Positions 35,818 to 45,282 of a stretch of 64,000 nucleotides of DNA are shown here, in pieces; position 1 is the stretch's first letter, and the number at the start of each line of letters is the position of its first letter. This stretch comes from Flavobacterium gilvum (lineage in GTDB: Bacteria > Bacteroidota > Bacteroidia > Flavobacteriales > Flavobacteriaceae). The stretch lies in assembly GCF_001761465.1 (NCBI RefSeq), contig NZ_CP017479.1, positions 2,294,001 through 2,358,000 on the forward strand. The letters are read 5' to 3'. The translations under genes were made by a program, and so were the position numbers. The notes below the pieces were generated by a model that saw nothing but the letters and a program-made list of their open reading frames with translations, did no database searches and had not been told where the DNA came from.

Positions 35818-38800
35818 ATGATTAAATGTGTATTTAAAAAAGGCAAAAGATTAAATTTTGTCTTTATGCTTTTGATGGCCTTATTAACAAGTAACTTGAC
35901 AAGTGCCCAAAACGGGATTACTGTTAGTGGAGTTATTAAGGACGAAACAGGGTTGCCACTCCCGGGAGTTAATGTTATTGAAAAAGGAACTAAAAGCTCT
36001 GCAAGTTCCGACTTCGATGGGAAATATTCCATCAAAATATCAAGCGATAAAGCTGTATTAACCTATAGTTTTATTGGCTTCGATACCAAAACTGTTACTT
36101 TTTCTGGAAATAAAGTAATGAATGTATCCCTTCAAAGTTCTACCAATAAATTGAATGAGATTGTTGTGGTAGGATATGGATCAGTTAAAAAATCTGATTT
36201 GACTGGGGCAGTTTCTACTCTTTCTGGGGCTGAACTTAGAAAAAATCCTGTTGCAAATATTGGTGAAGCTTTAACTGGTAAAATTGCCGGAGTTTCAGTA
36301 ACATCTTCAGAAGGATCACCTGATTCAGAAATTAAAATTAGAATTCGTGGAGGAGGATCACTTACTCAGGATGCTTCACCATTGATCATTGTTGATGGTT
36401 TCCCAGTAAACAGTATTAATGATATTTCTCCTTCTGATATTGAAACTCAGACGGTTTTGAAAGACGCATCTGCTACAGCTATTTATGGTTCAAGAGGAGC
36501 AAATGGAGTTATTTTGTATACTACCAAAAAAGGTAAAGACGGAAAAATGGCTGTAAACTTCAATATGTTCTATGGTCAAAAATACATTGCAAATACTATT
36601 GATGTACTTGCTCCAGAAGATTTCGTAAAGTGGCAATATGAATACGCCTTACTTAAAAAAGATGTAAGCACTTATGAAAAATATTTTGGATCATGGCAGG
36701 ATTATGATTTATACAAAGGTGTAAAAGGGGATGATTGGCAGAAACAAATTTACGGTCGTACTGGTGAAGTACAAAGCCGTGACTTAGGAATTCGTGGAGG
36801 TTCAGACAAAATCAACTACAATTTTAATTATGCTCATTATGATGAAAAATCAATTATGATTGGTTCTGATTTTAACAGAAATAACGTATCGTTAGCATTA
36901 AATAGTAAAGCTACTGATAAGATTGATCTTACGTTTAATGTGCGTTATGCTGATACAGAAATAAATGGAGGAGGAACTAATGAACAAAAAGAAGTATCAT
37001 CAAATGATGCTCGTTTACGTCATGCTGTTGGTTACTCTCCTATACCATTGCCAGGTTTGACAACAGATAATACTGATGAAGCAATTTCTAGTTATCTTGT
37101 AAACCCATTTGTGGCTACAGCAGATACAGATCGTCAGCAGCTTAGAAAAAACTTCAATATGCTTGGTAGTTTTGCTTATAAAATCATTCCTAATATGACA
37201 TTTAAGTCAGAATTTGGACTTGATAACCGTAACAATCAGGATTATCGTTTCTATGGTCGTTCTACGTATTATGTTGATAATATTCCAGCTGCAGAAAATC
37301 AAGGTAGCCCGGCTCTTGTAATAACTGACCAAAAGAATACTACTTTCAGAAATGCAAACACTCTTAATTATGATTTCAAAAAAATATTGGGAGCCAATCA
37401 TCATTTGAACCTTCTTGCAGGTGAGGAAACAATAAACACTCAATCAAACACTGTTACATCTACAATTCATGATTTTCCAGATGATTTTGATTTTGAAAGA
37501 GCACAAAAGCTTACAACTCAAGGTAAAGCGCAATCAGTAGATAATTTCTACAGCCCTGATGATAAGTTGCTTTCATTTTTTGGACGTGCACTTTATGATT
37601 ATAAAAGCAAATATTTATTTACTGCAACATTCCGTGCAGATGGATCAAGTAAATTTACACAAGGAAATCAATGGGGATATTTCCCAGCAGCAGCATTAGC
37701 ATGGAAAATTTCTGAAGAAGAGTTTCTTAAAAACGTTAACTGGATTAACTCGCTTAAATTAAGAGCTAGTTATGGTGAGGCTGGTAATAATAATATCCCA
37801 ACCGGACAAACATTTCAAAGTTTTAATTCAGGAAATTCTACTTGGATAGATGGAAGTAATAGCCAATGGACACCTTCTAAAACTATGGCAAATCCTGACT
37901 TAAAATGGGAGACAACAGTGACACAAAACTTTGGTTTGGATTTTGATTTTTTCAAAGGCCGTATCAGTGGATCTGTTGAAACTTATAAAAATATAACTAA
38001 AGATTTGTTAATTTTATTCCCAGTTTCTGGAGTAGGATACACCAATCAATACCGTAATGTTGCAGAAACACAAAATACTGGATTTGAAGCTACCTTAAAT
38101 ATTGCTGCAATACAACAAGAAAAATATGGTTTGAATTTTTCTTTCAACATCGGTGTTAACCAAAACCGTATTAACTCACTTGGAAATATGGGTAATTTTG
38201 GACAAGCAACTAATTGGGCTTCTTCACAAATTGGTAATGATTATTTAGTACAGGTTGGTTCCCCAATTGGTATGATGTTCGGATATAAAAATGCTGGTCG
38301 TTACGAAGTATCTGACTTTGATTATGACGGAACAAAATACACGCTAAAAGCGGGTGTTACTGATGCTACAGGTGTTGTAGGAACTGTACAACCAGGATAT
38401 ATGAAATTGGTGGATCTTGATGGAGACAATAAAATAACAGCTGCAGATCAAACAATTATAGGTAATTCTAATCCAAAAAGTACAGGAGGTTTCACAATTA
38501 ATGGGAATGCTTACGGATTTGATTTTTCAGCTGCTTTTAACTATTCTATTGGTAATGATGTTTACAACGCTAATAAAGTTGAGTTCACTACTTCAAATCA
38601 AAATGGTCAATATAGAAATTTACAATCCGATATGGCGGATGGACAAAGATGGACAAATTTAGACCCAAATACTGGTCAATTAGTTACTGATCCTACGGCT
38701 TTGACAGCATTAAATGCTAATACTACAATGTGGTCTCCATACATGAAAAACTTTGTATTTAGTGACTGGGCTGTAGAAGATGGTTCTTTCTTAAGACTGA

Positions 38801-39027
38801 ACACATTGACATTAGGTTATACAGCTCCAGAATTCTTTAATTCAAGAATGGGAATTAGTAAATTGAGATTTTACGGAACAGTATCTAACGTTTTTCTTTG
38901 GACAAATTATTCAGGTCCTGATCCAGAGGTTAATACAAGAAGAAATACGCCTCTTACGCCTGGAGTTGATTATTCAGCATATCCTCGCAGCAGACAATTT
39001 GTTTTTGGTCTAAACCTTAATTTTTAA
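35818..39027 (+). CDS. SusC/RagA-type TonB-dependent outer-membrane transporter
   Basis: This is a 1069-residue protein. The signal peptide ends near TSAQ (about 31). A carboxypeptidase-regulatory-like domain follows (about 35-110; VSGVIKDETGLPLPGVNVIE), then a TonB-box/plug start LNEIVVVGYGSVKKSDLTGA (about 114-133). A 22-strand barrel ends in RQFVFGLNLNF. It imports oligosaccharides captured by the SusD partner, 17 bp downstream. In this locus the cargo should be pectin oligogalacturonides or rhamnogalacturonan fragments. Confidence 0.96.
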   Translation: MIKCVFKKGKRLNFVFMLLMALLTSNLTSAQNGITVSGVIKDETGLPLPGVNVIEKGTKSSASSDFDGKYSIKISSDKAVLTYSFIGFDTKTVTFSGNKVMNVSLQSSTNKLNEIVVVGYGSVKKSDLTGAVSTLSGAELRKNPVANIGEALTGKIAGVSVTSSEGSPDSEIKIRIRGGGSLTQDASPLIIVDGFPVNSINDISPSDIETQTVLKDASATAIYGSRGANGVILYTTKKGKDGKMAVNFNMFYGQKYIANTIDVLAPEDFVKWQYEYALLKKDVSTYEKYFGSWQDYDLYKGVKGDDWQKQIYGRTGEVQSRDLGIRGGSDKINYNFNYAHYDEKSIMIGSDFNRNNVSLALNSKATDKIDLTFNVRYADTEINGGGTNEQKEVSSNDARLRHAVGYSPIPLPGLTTDNTDEAISSYLVNPFVATADTDRQQLRKNFNMLGSFAYKIIPNMTFKSEFGLDNRNNQDYRFYGRSTYYVDNIPAAENQGSPALVITDQKNTTFRNANTLNYDFKKILGANHHLNLLAGEETINTQSNTVTSTIHDFPDDFDFERAQKLTTQGKAQSVDNFYSPDDKLLSFFGRALYDYKSKYLFTATFRADGSSKFTQGNQWGYFPAAALAWKISEEEFLKNVNWINSLKLRASYGEAGNNNIPTGQTFQSFNSGNSTWIDGSNSQWTPSKTMANPDLKWETTVTQNFGLDFDFFKGRISGSVETYKNITKDLLILFPVSGVGYTNQYRNVAETQNTGFEATLNIAAIQQEKYGLNFSFNIGVNQNRINSLGNMGNFGQATNWASSQIGNDYLVQVGSPIGMMFGYKNAGRYEVSDFDYDGTKYTLKAGVTDATGVVGTVQPGYMKLVDLDGDNKITAADQTIIGNSNPKSTGGFTINGNAYGFDFSAAFNYSIGNDVYNANKVEFTTSNQNGQYRNLQSDMADGQRWTNLDPNTGQLVTDPTALTALNANTTMWSPYMKNFVFSDWAVEDGSFLRLNTLTLGYTAPEFFNSRMGISKLRFYGTVSNVFLWTNYSGPDPEVNTRRNTPLTPGVDYSAYPRSRQFVFGLNLNF

Positions 39028-39044
39028 TTTAAAACTATTTAAAG

Positions 39045-40829
39045 ATGAAACATACAATAATAATGGCAGGAATAGTTTTAGCTAGCCTTTTTACATCTTG
39101 TCAGGAGGATTATCTAGATACTCCAGCTCAATCAACACTAGATGAATCAGTGATTTTTTCCAGTGCATCCTTAGCAAAAGGAGCAGTAGATGGGATCAAA
39201 TTATCATTTGGAGAAACCAATTCTTACAGAGGTCGATTCCTTCCATATTATGGGTTGAATACAGATTTGGAATGGAACAATTCTTCTACAACTGCCGGAG
39301 ATACTGCTGATCTACAAAATTACGGTGTTACTGCGTCAAATACTGTGATGAATACAGTAGATAATGCATGGGCAATGATGTTCCAAGGAATTGAACGTGC
39401 TAATATTTGCGTGAGAGGTCTTAGAAAATATGGTAACCCACAACCAGGTTCTGAGCTTGGATATTTACTTGGAGAATCTCTTACCCTGCGTGCTATTTAT
39501 TATGCAGATTTAGTAAAAGCATGGGGAGATGTTCCTTACCGTTTTGAACCAATGAATAATCAAACTATATATGTAGCAAAAGTTAGCCGTGACTTAATTT
39601 ACAAACAACTTCTTCAGGATTTGGCTGAAGCTGAAACATTGGTACCATGGCCAAATGAGACTACTGCTACAAGTAACGTTGAGAGAATTAATAAAGCATT
39701 TGTAAAAGGTTTCCGTGCTCGTTTAGCAATGGCAGCTAGTGGTTATCAACAATATCCTGATGGTATTCACAGAAGTACTGATCCTGAGCTTTCGGTAGCA
39801 AATATGTACAGATTAGCACTAAATGAGTGTAGAGATGTTATTTCAAGTGGGAAAGCGCGTTTGGAGCCTTCATTCGAAACATTCTGGAGAAATTACAATA
39901 AAGAAGTTTTAACTGCAGGAGGAGAATCACTTTGGGAAATTCCTTTTGCTGCCGGTAGAGGAAGAATGTTGTTCTCGTTTGCGGTACGTCACACTAGCGT
40001 TGACCAATTTCAAGCTAATGGTGCCAATAAAGGAGGTATTGCCGGACCACTGCCTTTCGTTTTTTATGATTATGACCTAAAAGACACACGTAGAGATGTT
40101 ACCTGCGTTCCTTATAAATATGGTACAGCAGTTAATAATATTGCGAAACAAGAGTTAGGTTCATTAAATACATGGTATTTTGGTAAATACCGATACGAGT
40201 GGATGACACGTTACGTTACTTCTACTAATGATGATGGTGTGAATAAAATCTATATGCGTTATGCTGAAGTTCTTTTAATAGCTGCTGAAGCTGCTAATGA
40301 ATTAGAAGGTGTTTCTGCTGCTGCACCTTATCTGAAAGAAATTCGTAATAGAGCTTTTGCTCCTGCTGACAGAGCTCAAAAAGTTGATGCTTATGTAAAT
40401 GCTATTACCACTAAGCAAGAGATGTTCAATAAAATCGTAGATGAAAATCAATACGAATTTACTGGAGAAATGGAGCGTAAACAATCACTTATCCGTTGGA
40501 ATTTGCTTAAAGCAAATTTAGATGTTGCTAAAGTTAAAATGAAAGAATTACAAGGGCGTACCGGAAGATATGCTGATGTGCCTAATACTTTGTATTATAA
40601 ATATGACGCAACTGATGCTACAAAACTTATTATTTACGGATTAAACCGTGGAGAAAATGTAAATCCGGGTGCTGATTATACTGCTTGGACATGGGTAGCC
40701 TTAGATGATGCTAAAATCAATTCTCTTTATAAAGCTGGTTCTAATCCAGATAACAGACAATTTTGGCCTATCTGGCAAGTGTTTATTGATGCAAATAATG
40801 GTTTGTTGAAAAACGATTATGGTTATTAG
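39045..40829 (+). CDS. SusD/RagB-type glycan-binding lipoprotein
   Basis: This is a 594-residue surface lipoprotein with lipobox FTSC (Cys at about 19) and the SusD opening EDYLDTPAQSTLDESVIF. Helical TPR-like repeats form the core, with LGESLTLRAIYYADLVKAWGDVPY (about 140-163) as the family signature. It forms the lid over the SusC pore and binds the sugar chain. Paired with the preceding susC. Confidence 0.96.
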   Translation: MKHTIIMAGIVLASLFTSCQEDYLDTPAQSTLDESVIFSSASLAKGAVDGIKLSFGETNSYRGRFLPYYGLNTDLEWNNSSTTAGDTADLQNYGVTASNTVMNTVDNAWAMMFQGIERANICVRGLRKYGNPQPGSELGYLLGESLTLRAIYYADLVKAWGDVPYRFEPMNNQTIYVAKVSRDLIYKQLLQDLAEAETLVPWPNETTATSNVERINKAFVKGFRARLAMAASGYQQYPDGIHRSTDPELSVANMYRLALNECRDVISSGKARLEPSFETFWRNYNKEVLTAGGESLWEIPFAAGRGRMLFSFAVRHTSVDQFQANGANKGGIAGPLPFVFYDYDLKDTRRDVTCVPYKYGTAVNNIAKQELGSLNTWYFGKYRYEWMTRYVTSTNDDGVNKIYMRYAEVLLIAAEAANELEGVSAAAPYLKEIRNRAFAPADRAQKVDAYVNAITTKQEMFNKIVDENQYEFTGEMERKQSLIRWNLLKANLDVAKVKMKELQGRTGRYADVPNTLYYKYDATDATKLIIYGLNRGENVNPGADYTAWTWVALDDAKINSLYKAGSNPDNRQFWPIWQVFIDANNGLLKNDYGY

Positions 40830-40870
40830 AAATCTTTCAAAAAAAATTGAATTATAAATTATAAATATTT

Positions 40871-42448
40871 ATGTATATGAATATAAAATATATATTAAAA
40901 GGATTAATAGCTATACTGTTATTATCCTTAACCTTCTCTAGCTGTGAGACTTTTAATGAACCACTGTTAGATGGGATAGGAAATACAAGAGAGTTTTCTC
41001 CAATTGACCTTAAGGCATTTGTAAGAAACAAGACTAGCGTTGAGTTGAATTGGACAGTGAAAGAAGGTGTAAATAGTTATGTTGTAGAATTCAGTGAGGA
41101 TCCAAACTTTGGTACTATTTACAAAAGTGTTGAAGTTACCGCTGCACAATTGCCGGTGACTGTACAATTACAAGGTGAAACAACTTATTCTATTAGAGTA
41201 AAAGCAAAAACTTCTGGATTGGATGATTCTAAGTGGTCTGTTACAACGGCTACTACGCAACCAGAGCAAATTTTCTTGCCAATAGTTCCAGGAGATATAC
41301 AGGCAAAACAAGCAACTCTTAGATGGATACCTAATAGTGATGTAACTCAAATAGTTCTTACACCTGGTAATATTACACGTGTTATTACTGCTGCCGAAAA
41401 AACTAGTGGAATTGCTATAGTTACCGGATTAACAGCTGAAACTGCTTATACAGCGACTTTATATAACGGTACAAAAAAGAGAGGTGTTCAAACCTTTACT
41501 ACTGCTGTAGATATTGGTAATGGTATTCTTGTTAAGCCTACAGATGATTTATTGCAAGTGATTAATAATGCTGCGCCTGGAGCTGCTTTATATTTAGAGC
41601 CTGGGGATTATACAGCTCAATCCGGGACTATAACTTTAGCTAAGACACTTACTTTAAGAGGACTTAGAAGTTATGATAAACCTAAAGTAAAACTCAACTT
41701 TACACTAAATTCAGGTGTTGCCAATTTCAGTTTGATTGATTTGGATTTAACAGGATCTGGTGTTACTAATGCAAGTGTAATTACCGTTTCTACTGCAGCT
41801 ACCATTACTGATATTTTGATCAGTAATTGTTATATCCATGATTATACTCGTTCGATGTTTGCGAATACAGCTGGTGCTGCAAGAATTAATTCATTAACAA
41901 TAGACAACTGTATCGTTAAAAACGTTAATACTAATGCAGGGGCTGAATTTATTGATGTTAGAACTGCTTATGTAAAGAGTGTTGTGCTGCAAAACAGTAC
42001 GTTTGATACTTGTTCTGACTCTCGTGAATTTATCCGTCTGGATCAATCTAGTGGTTTGAGTGGTACAGGTTTGACCTCAAGTGTGTTGATTAGTAGTTGT
42101 ACCTTATACAAAGTTTCGACTACAGTGTCAGGCAAACGTTTGTTGTATGTTCGTTTTGCCAATAACAGTTCTACGGTGAAAAACACTTTAATTACAGATA
42201 TGCCTTTAGGAATTTATTCCAATCAAAACGGTACTGCAACGCCTACAACGCCACCTACGTTTTCAAATAATAATTATTTCAATGCACCTTTGTTGTATGC
42301 TACGGGAACTGCAGCCAATACTATTGACGCTTCAGGTACCTATGGTATTTTAGATCCTAAATTCGCAAATGCTACCAATGGTGATTTTACAATTACAAAT
42401 CAAGCATTAAAAGATAAAAATGTTGGAGATCCACGTTGGATAAAATAA
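40871..42448 (+). CDS. DUF4957/DUF5123-type lipoprotein with beta-helix domain
   Basis: This is a 525-residue lipoprotein (SSCE, Cys at about 27). A fibronectin-III-like domain (about 40-130, VELNWTVKEGVNSYVVEFSE) is followed by a second (about 135-210). A right-handed beta-helix of pectate-lyase-like type (about 220-525) completes it. ATG 40871 and 40877 are both possible starts. It occupies the SusE position after susC-susD and probably binds pectin at the cell surface. Lyase activity is possible but no catalytic residues could be assigned. A terminator follows. Confidence 0.82.
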   Translation: MYMNIKYILKGLIAILLLSLTFSSCETFNEPLLDGIGNTREFSPIDLKAFVRNKTSVELNWTVKEGVNSYVVEFSEDPNFGTIYKSVEVTAAQLPVTVQLQGETTYSIRVKAKTSGLDDSKWSVTTATTQPEQIFLPIVPGDIQAKQATLRWIPNSDVTQIVLTPGNITRVITAAEKTSGIAIVTGLTAETAYTATLYNGTKKRGVQTFTTAVDIGNGILVKPTDDLLQVINNAAPGAALYLEPGDYTAQSGTITLAKTLTLRGLRSYDKPKVKLNFTLNSGVANFSLIDLDLTGSGVTNASVITVSTAATITDILISNCYIHDYTRSMFANTAGAARINSLTIDNCIVKNVNTNAGAEFIDVRTAYVKSVVLQNSTFDTCSDSREFIRLDQSSGLSGTGLTSSVLISSCTLYKVSTTVSGKRLLYVRFANNSSTVKNTLITDMPLGIYSNQNGTATPTTPPTFSNNNYFNAPLLYATGTAANTIDASGTYGILDPKFANATNGDFTITNQALKDKNVGDPRWIK

Positions 42449-42466
42449 GCCAAAATATTTTAAACC

Positions 42467-42507
42467 AAAAACCTGAGTTCGATTCGTCAAACTCAGGTTT
42501 TTTTTTA
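42467..42507 (+). terminator. Terminator after the susCD operon
   Basis: The stem AAACCTGAGTT/AACTCAGGTTT with loop CGATTCGTCA is followed by a run of T. Confidence 0.92.
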
Positions 42508-42567
42508 AATTTTTTTAGGTAAAAATTGTTTCTAATCATTATTAAAAACTAAAACATATTTATAAAA

Positions 42568-43551
42568 ATGAAAGTGAAAAATTTGTATTTGTTTCTCTTT
42601 TGTCTGTTGTTAATGAATTGTACAGCAGCAAATAATAGAAGTATTAATGATCGCTCAAAAAAATATGACATCATTGTTGATTCAAAAGGTTCTGGAAATT
42701 TTTTGACAGTTCAGGAAGCAATTAATTCGGTTTCCGATTTAAAACAGATGGAGACCACAATTTTTATCAAAAAGGGTGTTTACAAAGAAAAAATTGAAGT
42801 ACCCCAAAGCAAAATAAATATCACTTTGATAGGGGAGGACAAGTCCAAAACCATTCTTACTTATGACGATTATGCTTCTAAGATGAATACCGAAGGCAAA
42901 GCTATTGGTACTTCAGGGTCGTATAGTTTTGCTGTTAATGGAGATAATTTCAAAGCGGAAAATATTACTTTTGAAAACTCAGCTGGGGCTGTAGGGCAGG
43001 CGGTGGCTGTTAGAATTGATGGAGACAAAGTGTTTTTTGATAATTGCAATTTTATTGGTTTTCAGGACACGATTTATACTCGTGCAGATACCAGTAGACA
43101 ATATTATAAAAATTGTTATATCGAAGGAGCAACTGATTTTATTTTTGGCGCTTCTACTGCTTTGTTTGAAGGCTGTGAGATATTTTCTAAGAAAGGAGGC
43201 CATTATATAACAGCGGCGTCAACAACGTTGAATAAAGCCTACGGATACGTCTTTATTGATTGTAAATTAACAGGTGATGCCGAGAAAGAAACTGTTTATC
43301 TGGGAAGACCTTGGCGCCCCAATGCCAAAACTGTTTTTATAAAATGTAAAATGGGAGAGCATATCAATCCTTTGGGATGGTTCAATTGGAATAAACTGGA
43401 AGCAGAAGCGACAACTTTTTATGCCGAATATCAATGTACGGGAAAAGGAGCTGAAACTTCTTCACGCGTGAAATGGTCGCATACTTTGACCGATGCAAAG
43501 GATTATACTGTTGAGAAGATATTAAATGGTTGGAATCCTTCTCAAAAGTAA
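42568..43551 (+). CDS. Pectin methylesterase (CE8), lipoprotein
   Basis: This is a 327-residue lipoprotein precursor (LLLMNCTA, Cys at about 18). CE8 motifs are GQAVAV, GFQDTIY (Asp), ATDFIFGASTALFEGC (Asp) and LGRPWRPNAK (Arg). It removes methyl esters from homogalacturonan so that GH28 can act. It is an intact paralogue of the frame-shifted gene at 27280. It stands between its own terminators, so it is probably transcribed alone; no LacI-type operator was found in front of it. Confidence 0.93.
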   Translation: MKVKNLYLFLFCLLLMNCTAANNRSINDRSKKYDIIVDSKGSGNFLTVQEAINSVSDLKQMETTIFIKKGVYKEKIEVPQSKINITLIGEDKSKTILTYDDYASKMNTEGKAIGTSGSYSFAVNGDNFKAENITFENSAGAVGQAVAVRIDGDKVFFDNCNFIGFQDTIYTRADTSRQYYKNCYIEGATDFIFGASTALFEGCEIFSKKGGHYITAASTTLNKAYGYVFIDCKLTGDAEKETVYLGRPWRPNAKTVFIKCKMGEHINPLGWFNWNKLEAEATTFYAEYQCTGKGAETSSRVKWSHTLTDAKDYTVEKILNGWNPSQK

Positions 43552-43578
43552 ATATTGAATGGATAACTATATAAATTC

Positions 43579-43615
43579 AAAAGCCGCTAGAAATTACTTC
43601 TAACGGCTTTCTTTT
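43579..43615. terminator. Bidirectional terminator between pectinesterase and uxaA
   Basis: The stem AAAGCCG/CGGCTTT, extended by TAGAA/TTCTA with a single mismatch, has A and T runs on both sides. It serves the convergent genes ending at 43551 and 43646. Confidence 0.85.
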
Positions 43616-43645
43616 GAAATCTAAAAAACTCAAAACAAAAAACTC

Positions 43646-45259
43646 TTATAATGATACTCCTCTTTTCCAAGGAATAAATACATCTTGTTTCAACTGATCT
43701 GCTTTTGTTTCCACGTTTCCGCTCGCCAATTCTATAATATAATCTACGATTTCTGCTCCAACTTCGGTAATGGTTTTTTCACCAGTAATCACAGTTCCAG
43801 CATTTACATCGATAATATCCGACATTCTATTAACTAACGCCGTGTTTGAAGAAATTTTCACAACAGGTGCAATTGGATTTCCCATCGGATTTCCTAAACC
43901 TGTGGTAAATAAAACTATTGTTGCTCCTGACCCAACCAATCCGGTGGTACATTCGGCGTCATTTCCTGGTGTATTTAGAAGATTTAAACCTGGTTTTGAA
44001 ATATATTCGCCGTAATCTAAAACGTCTACAATAGGTGCAGTTCCACCTTTTTTAGAAGCACCAGCAGATTTCATAGCGTCGGTAATTAGTCCATCTTTAA
44101 TATTTCCCGGAGATGGGTTCATATCAAAGCCTGAACCTGCATCTACAACTGATTTTTCAAAAGCTTTCATCAACGCTAAAAACTTATCTGCTTTTTCTTC
44201 GTCCACACATCGATTCATCAATTCTTGCTCAACGCCACATAATTCCGGGAACTCTGCCAAAATACTTTTCGCTCCCAAAGCTGCAAAAATATCTGAAACA
44301 ACTCCTAATGCTGGATTTGCGGATATTCCTGAAAATCCGTCAGATCCACCACATTCCAAACCAATACTTAGTTTAGTAAGAGGAGCCGGTTTACGTTCGA
44401 TTTTGTTTGCTCTTTTAATAGCTTCATAAGAATCTTTAATCACCATTTGAAACATTTGATCGGTAGTACCGATTTGCTGTTGCTCATAGATCAAAATTTC
44501 TTTATCACAATTTGGACTAATTGCTTTCAATGCGTCTTTAAAAATATTTACTTGCAAATTTTGGCAACCCAAACTTAAAACAGTTGCTCCAGCAACATTT
44601 GGATTGTTCACATATCCTGCAAGCAGTTTTGCCAACAAGTCCGAATCTTGTCGAATTCCACCACAACCACCTTGGTGGTTGATGAATTTTACTTCGATAT
44701 TATCTAAAAGATTTTCATTTGAATTTTTCTCAGCAACTTCTTCCACGCTTTTTTCTTCAATTAAAGAGCGTAATAAATTTTTATAAGAAACTTCTTTTTT
44801 TGGCAGTAATTCGTTTTCGAAAATATCTTTCAGTTTTTCGATATTTTTGTTTTCACAAAAAACCAATGGAATAAATAACCAAACGTTTTTGGTTCCAACT
44901 TGTCCATCAGCACGGTGGTATCCGTTGAAAGTTTTGTCTTTCCAACGCTCTATATTTGGTGGAGTCCAACCTAAATTTCCGGTTTTACCAAAAACCTTTT
45001 CACTTTGATGTTTTACATTTTCGGTGGTAATTACTTCTCCTTTTTTTACGGGTTCTACAGCTTTTCCCACCAAAACGCCATACATTATAATTTCATCACC
45101 AATTGCAAAATCTTTCTCTGCGATTTTATGTTTCGCTTTAACATCTGTTGTTGGTATGACTGTAGTTCCTTCAAACGTAATTTGTTCGTTTTGTACCAAA
45201 TCAGTTAAAGCGACAATTACGTTATCTGCTGGATTTACTTTTATTAATTTTTTTTGCAT
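43646..45259 (-). CDS. uxaA: Altronate dehydratase
   Basis: This 537-residue enzyme fuses the N-terminal SAF domain (about 1-95) with the C-terminal D-galactarate/altronate dehydratase domain. It converts D-altronate to 2-keto-3-deoxygluconate. The family words GYHRADGQVGTKNVWLFIP and GGCGGIRQDSD are present, along with LECGGSDGFSGISANPALG (about 305-325). It lies 23 bp downstream of uxaB, and the two form an operon behind the operator at 47077. Confidence 0.94.
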   Translation of the reverse strand: MQKKLIKVNPADNVIVALTDLVQNEQITFEGTTVIPTTDVKAKHKIAEKDFAIGDEIIMYGVLVGKAVEPVKKGEVITTENVKHQSEKVFGKTGNLGWTPPNIERWKDKTFNGYHRADGQVGTKNVWLFIPLVFCENKNIEKLKDIFENELLPKKEVSYKNLLRSLIEEKSVEEVAEKNSNENLLDNIEVKFINHQGGCGGIRQDSDLLAKLLAGYVNNPNVAGATVLSLGCQNLQVNIFKDALKAISPNCDKEILIYEQQQIGTTDQMFQMVIKDSYEAIKRANKIERKPAPLTKLSIGLECGGSDGFSGISANPALGVVSDIFAALGAKSILAEFPELCGVEQELMNRCVDEEKADKFLALMKAFEKSVVDAGSGFDMNPSPGNIKDGLITDAMKSAGASKKGGTAPIVDVLDYGEYISKPGLNLLNTPGNDAECTTGLVGSGATIVLFTTGLGNPMGNPIAPVVKISSNTALVNRMSDIIDVNAGTVITGEKTITEVGAEIVDYIIELASGNVETKADQLKQDVFIPWKRGVSL

Positions 45260-45282
45260 GATATTATTTTTTTATCTTTTGA

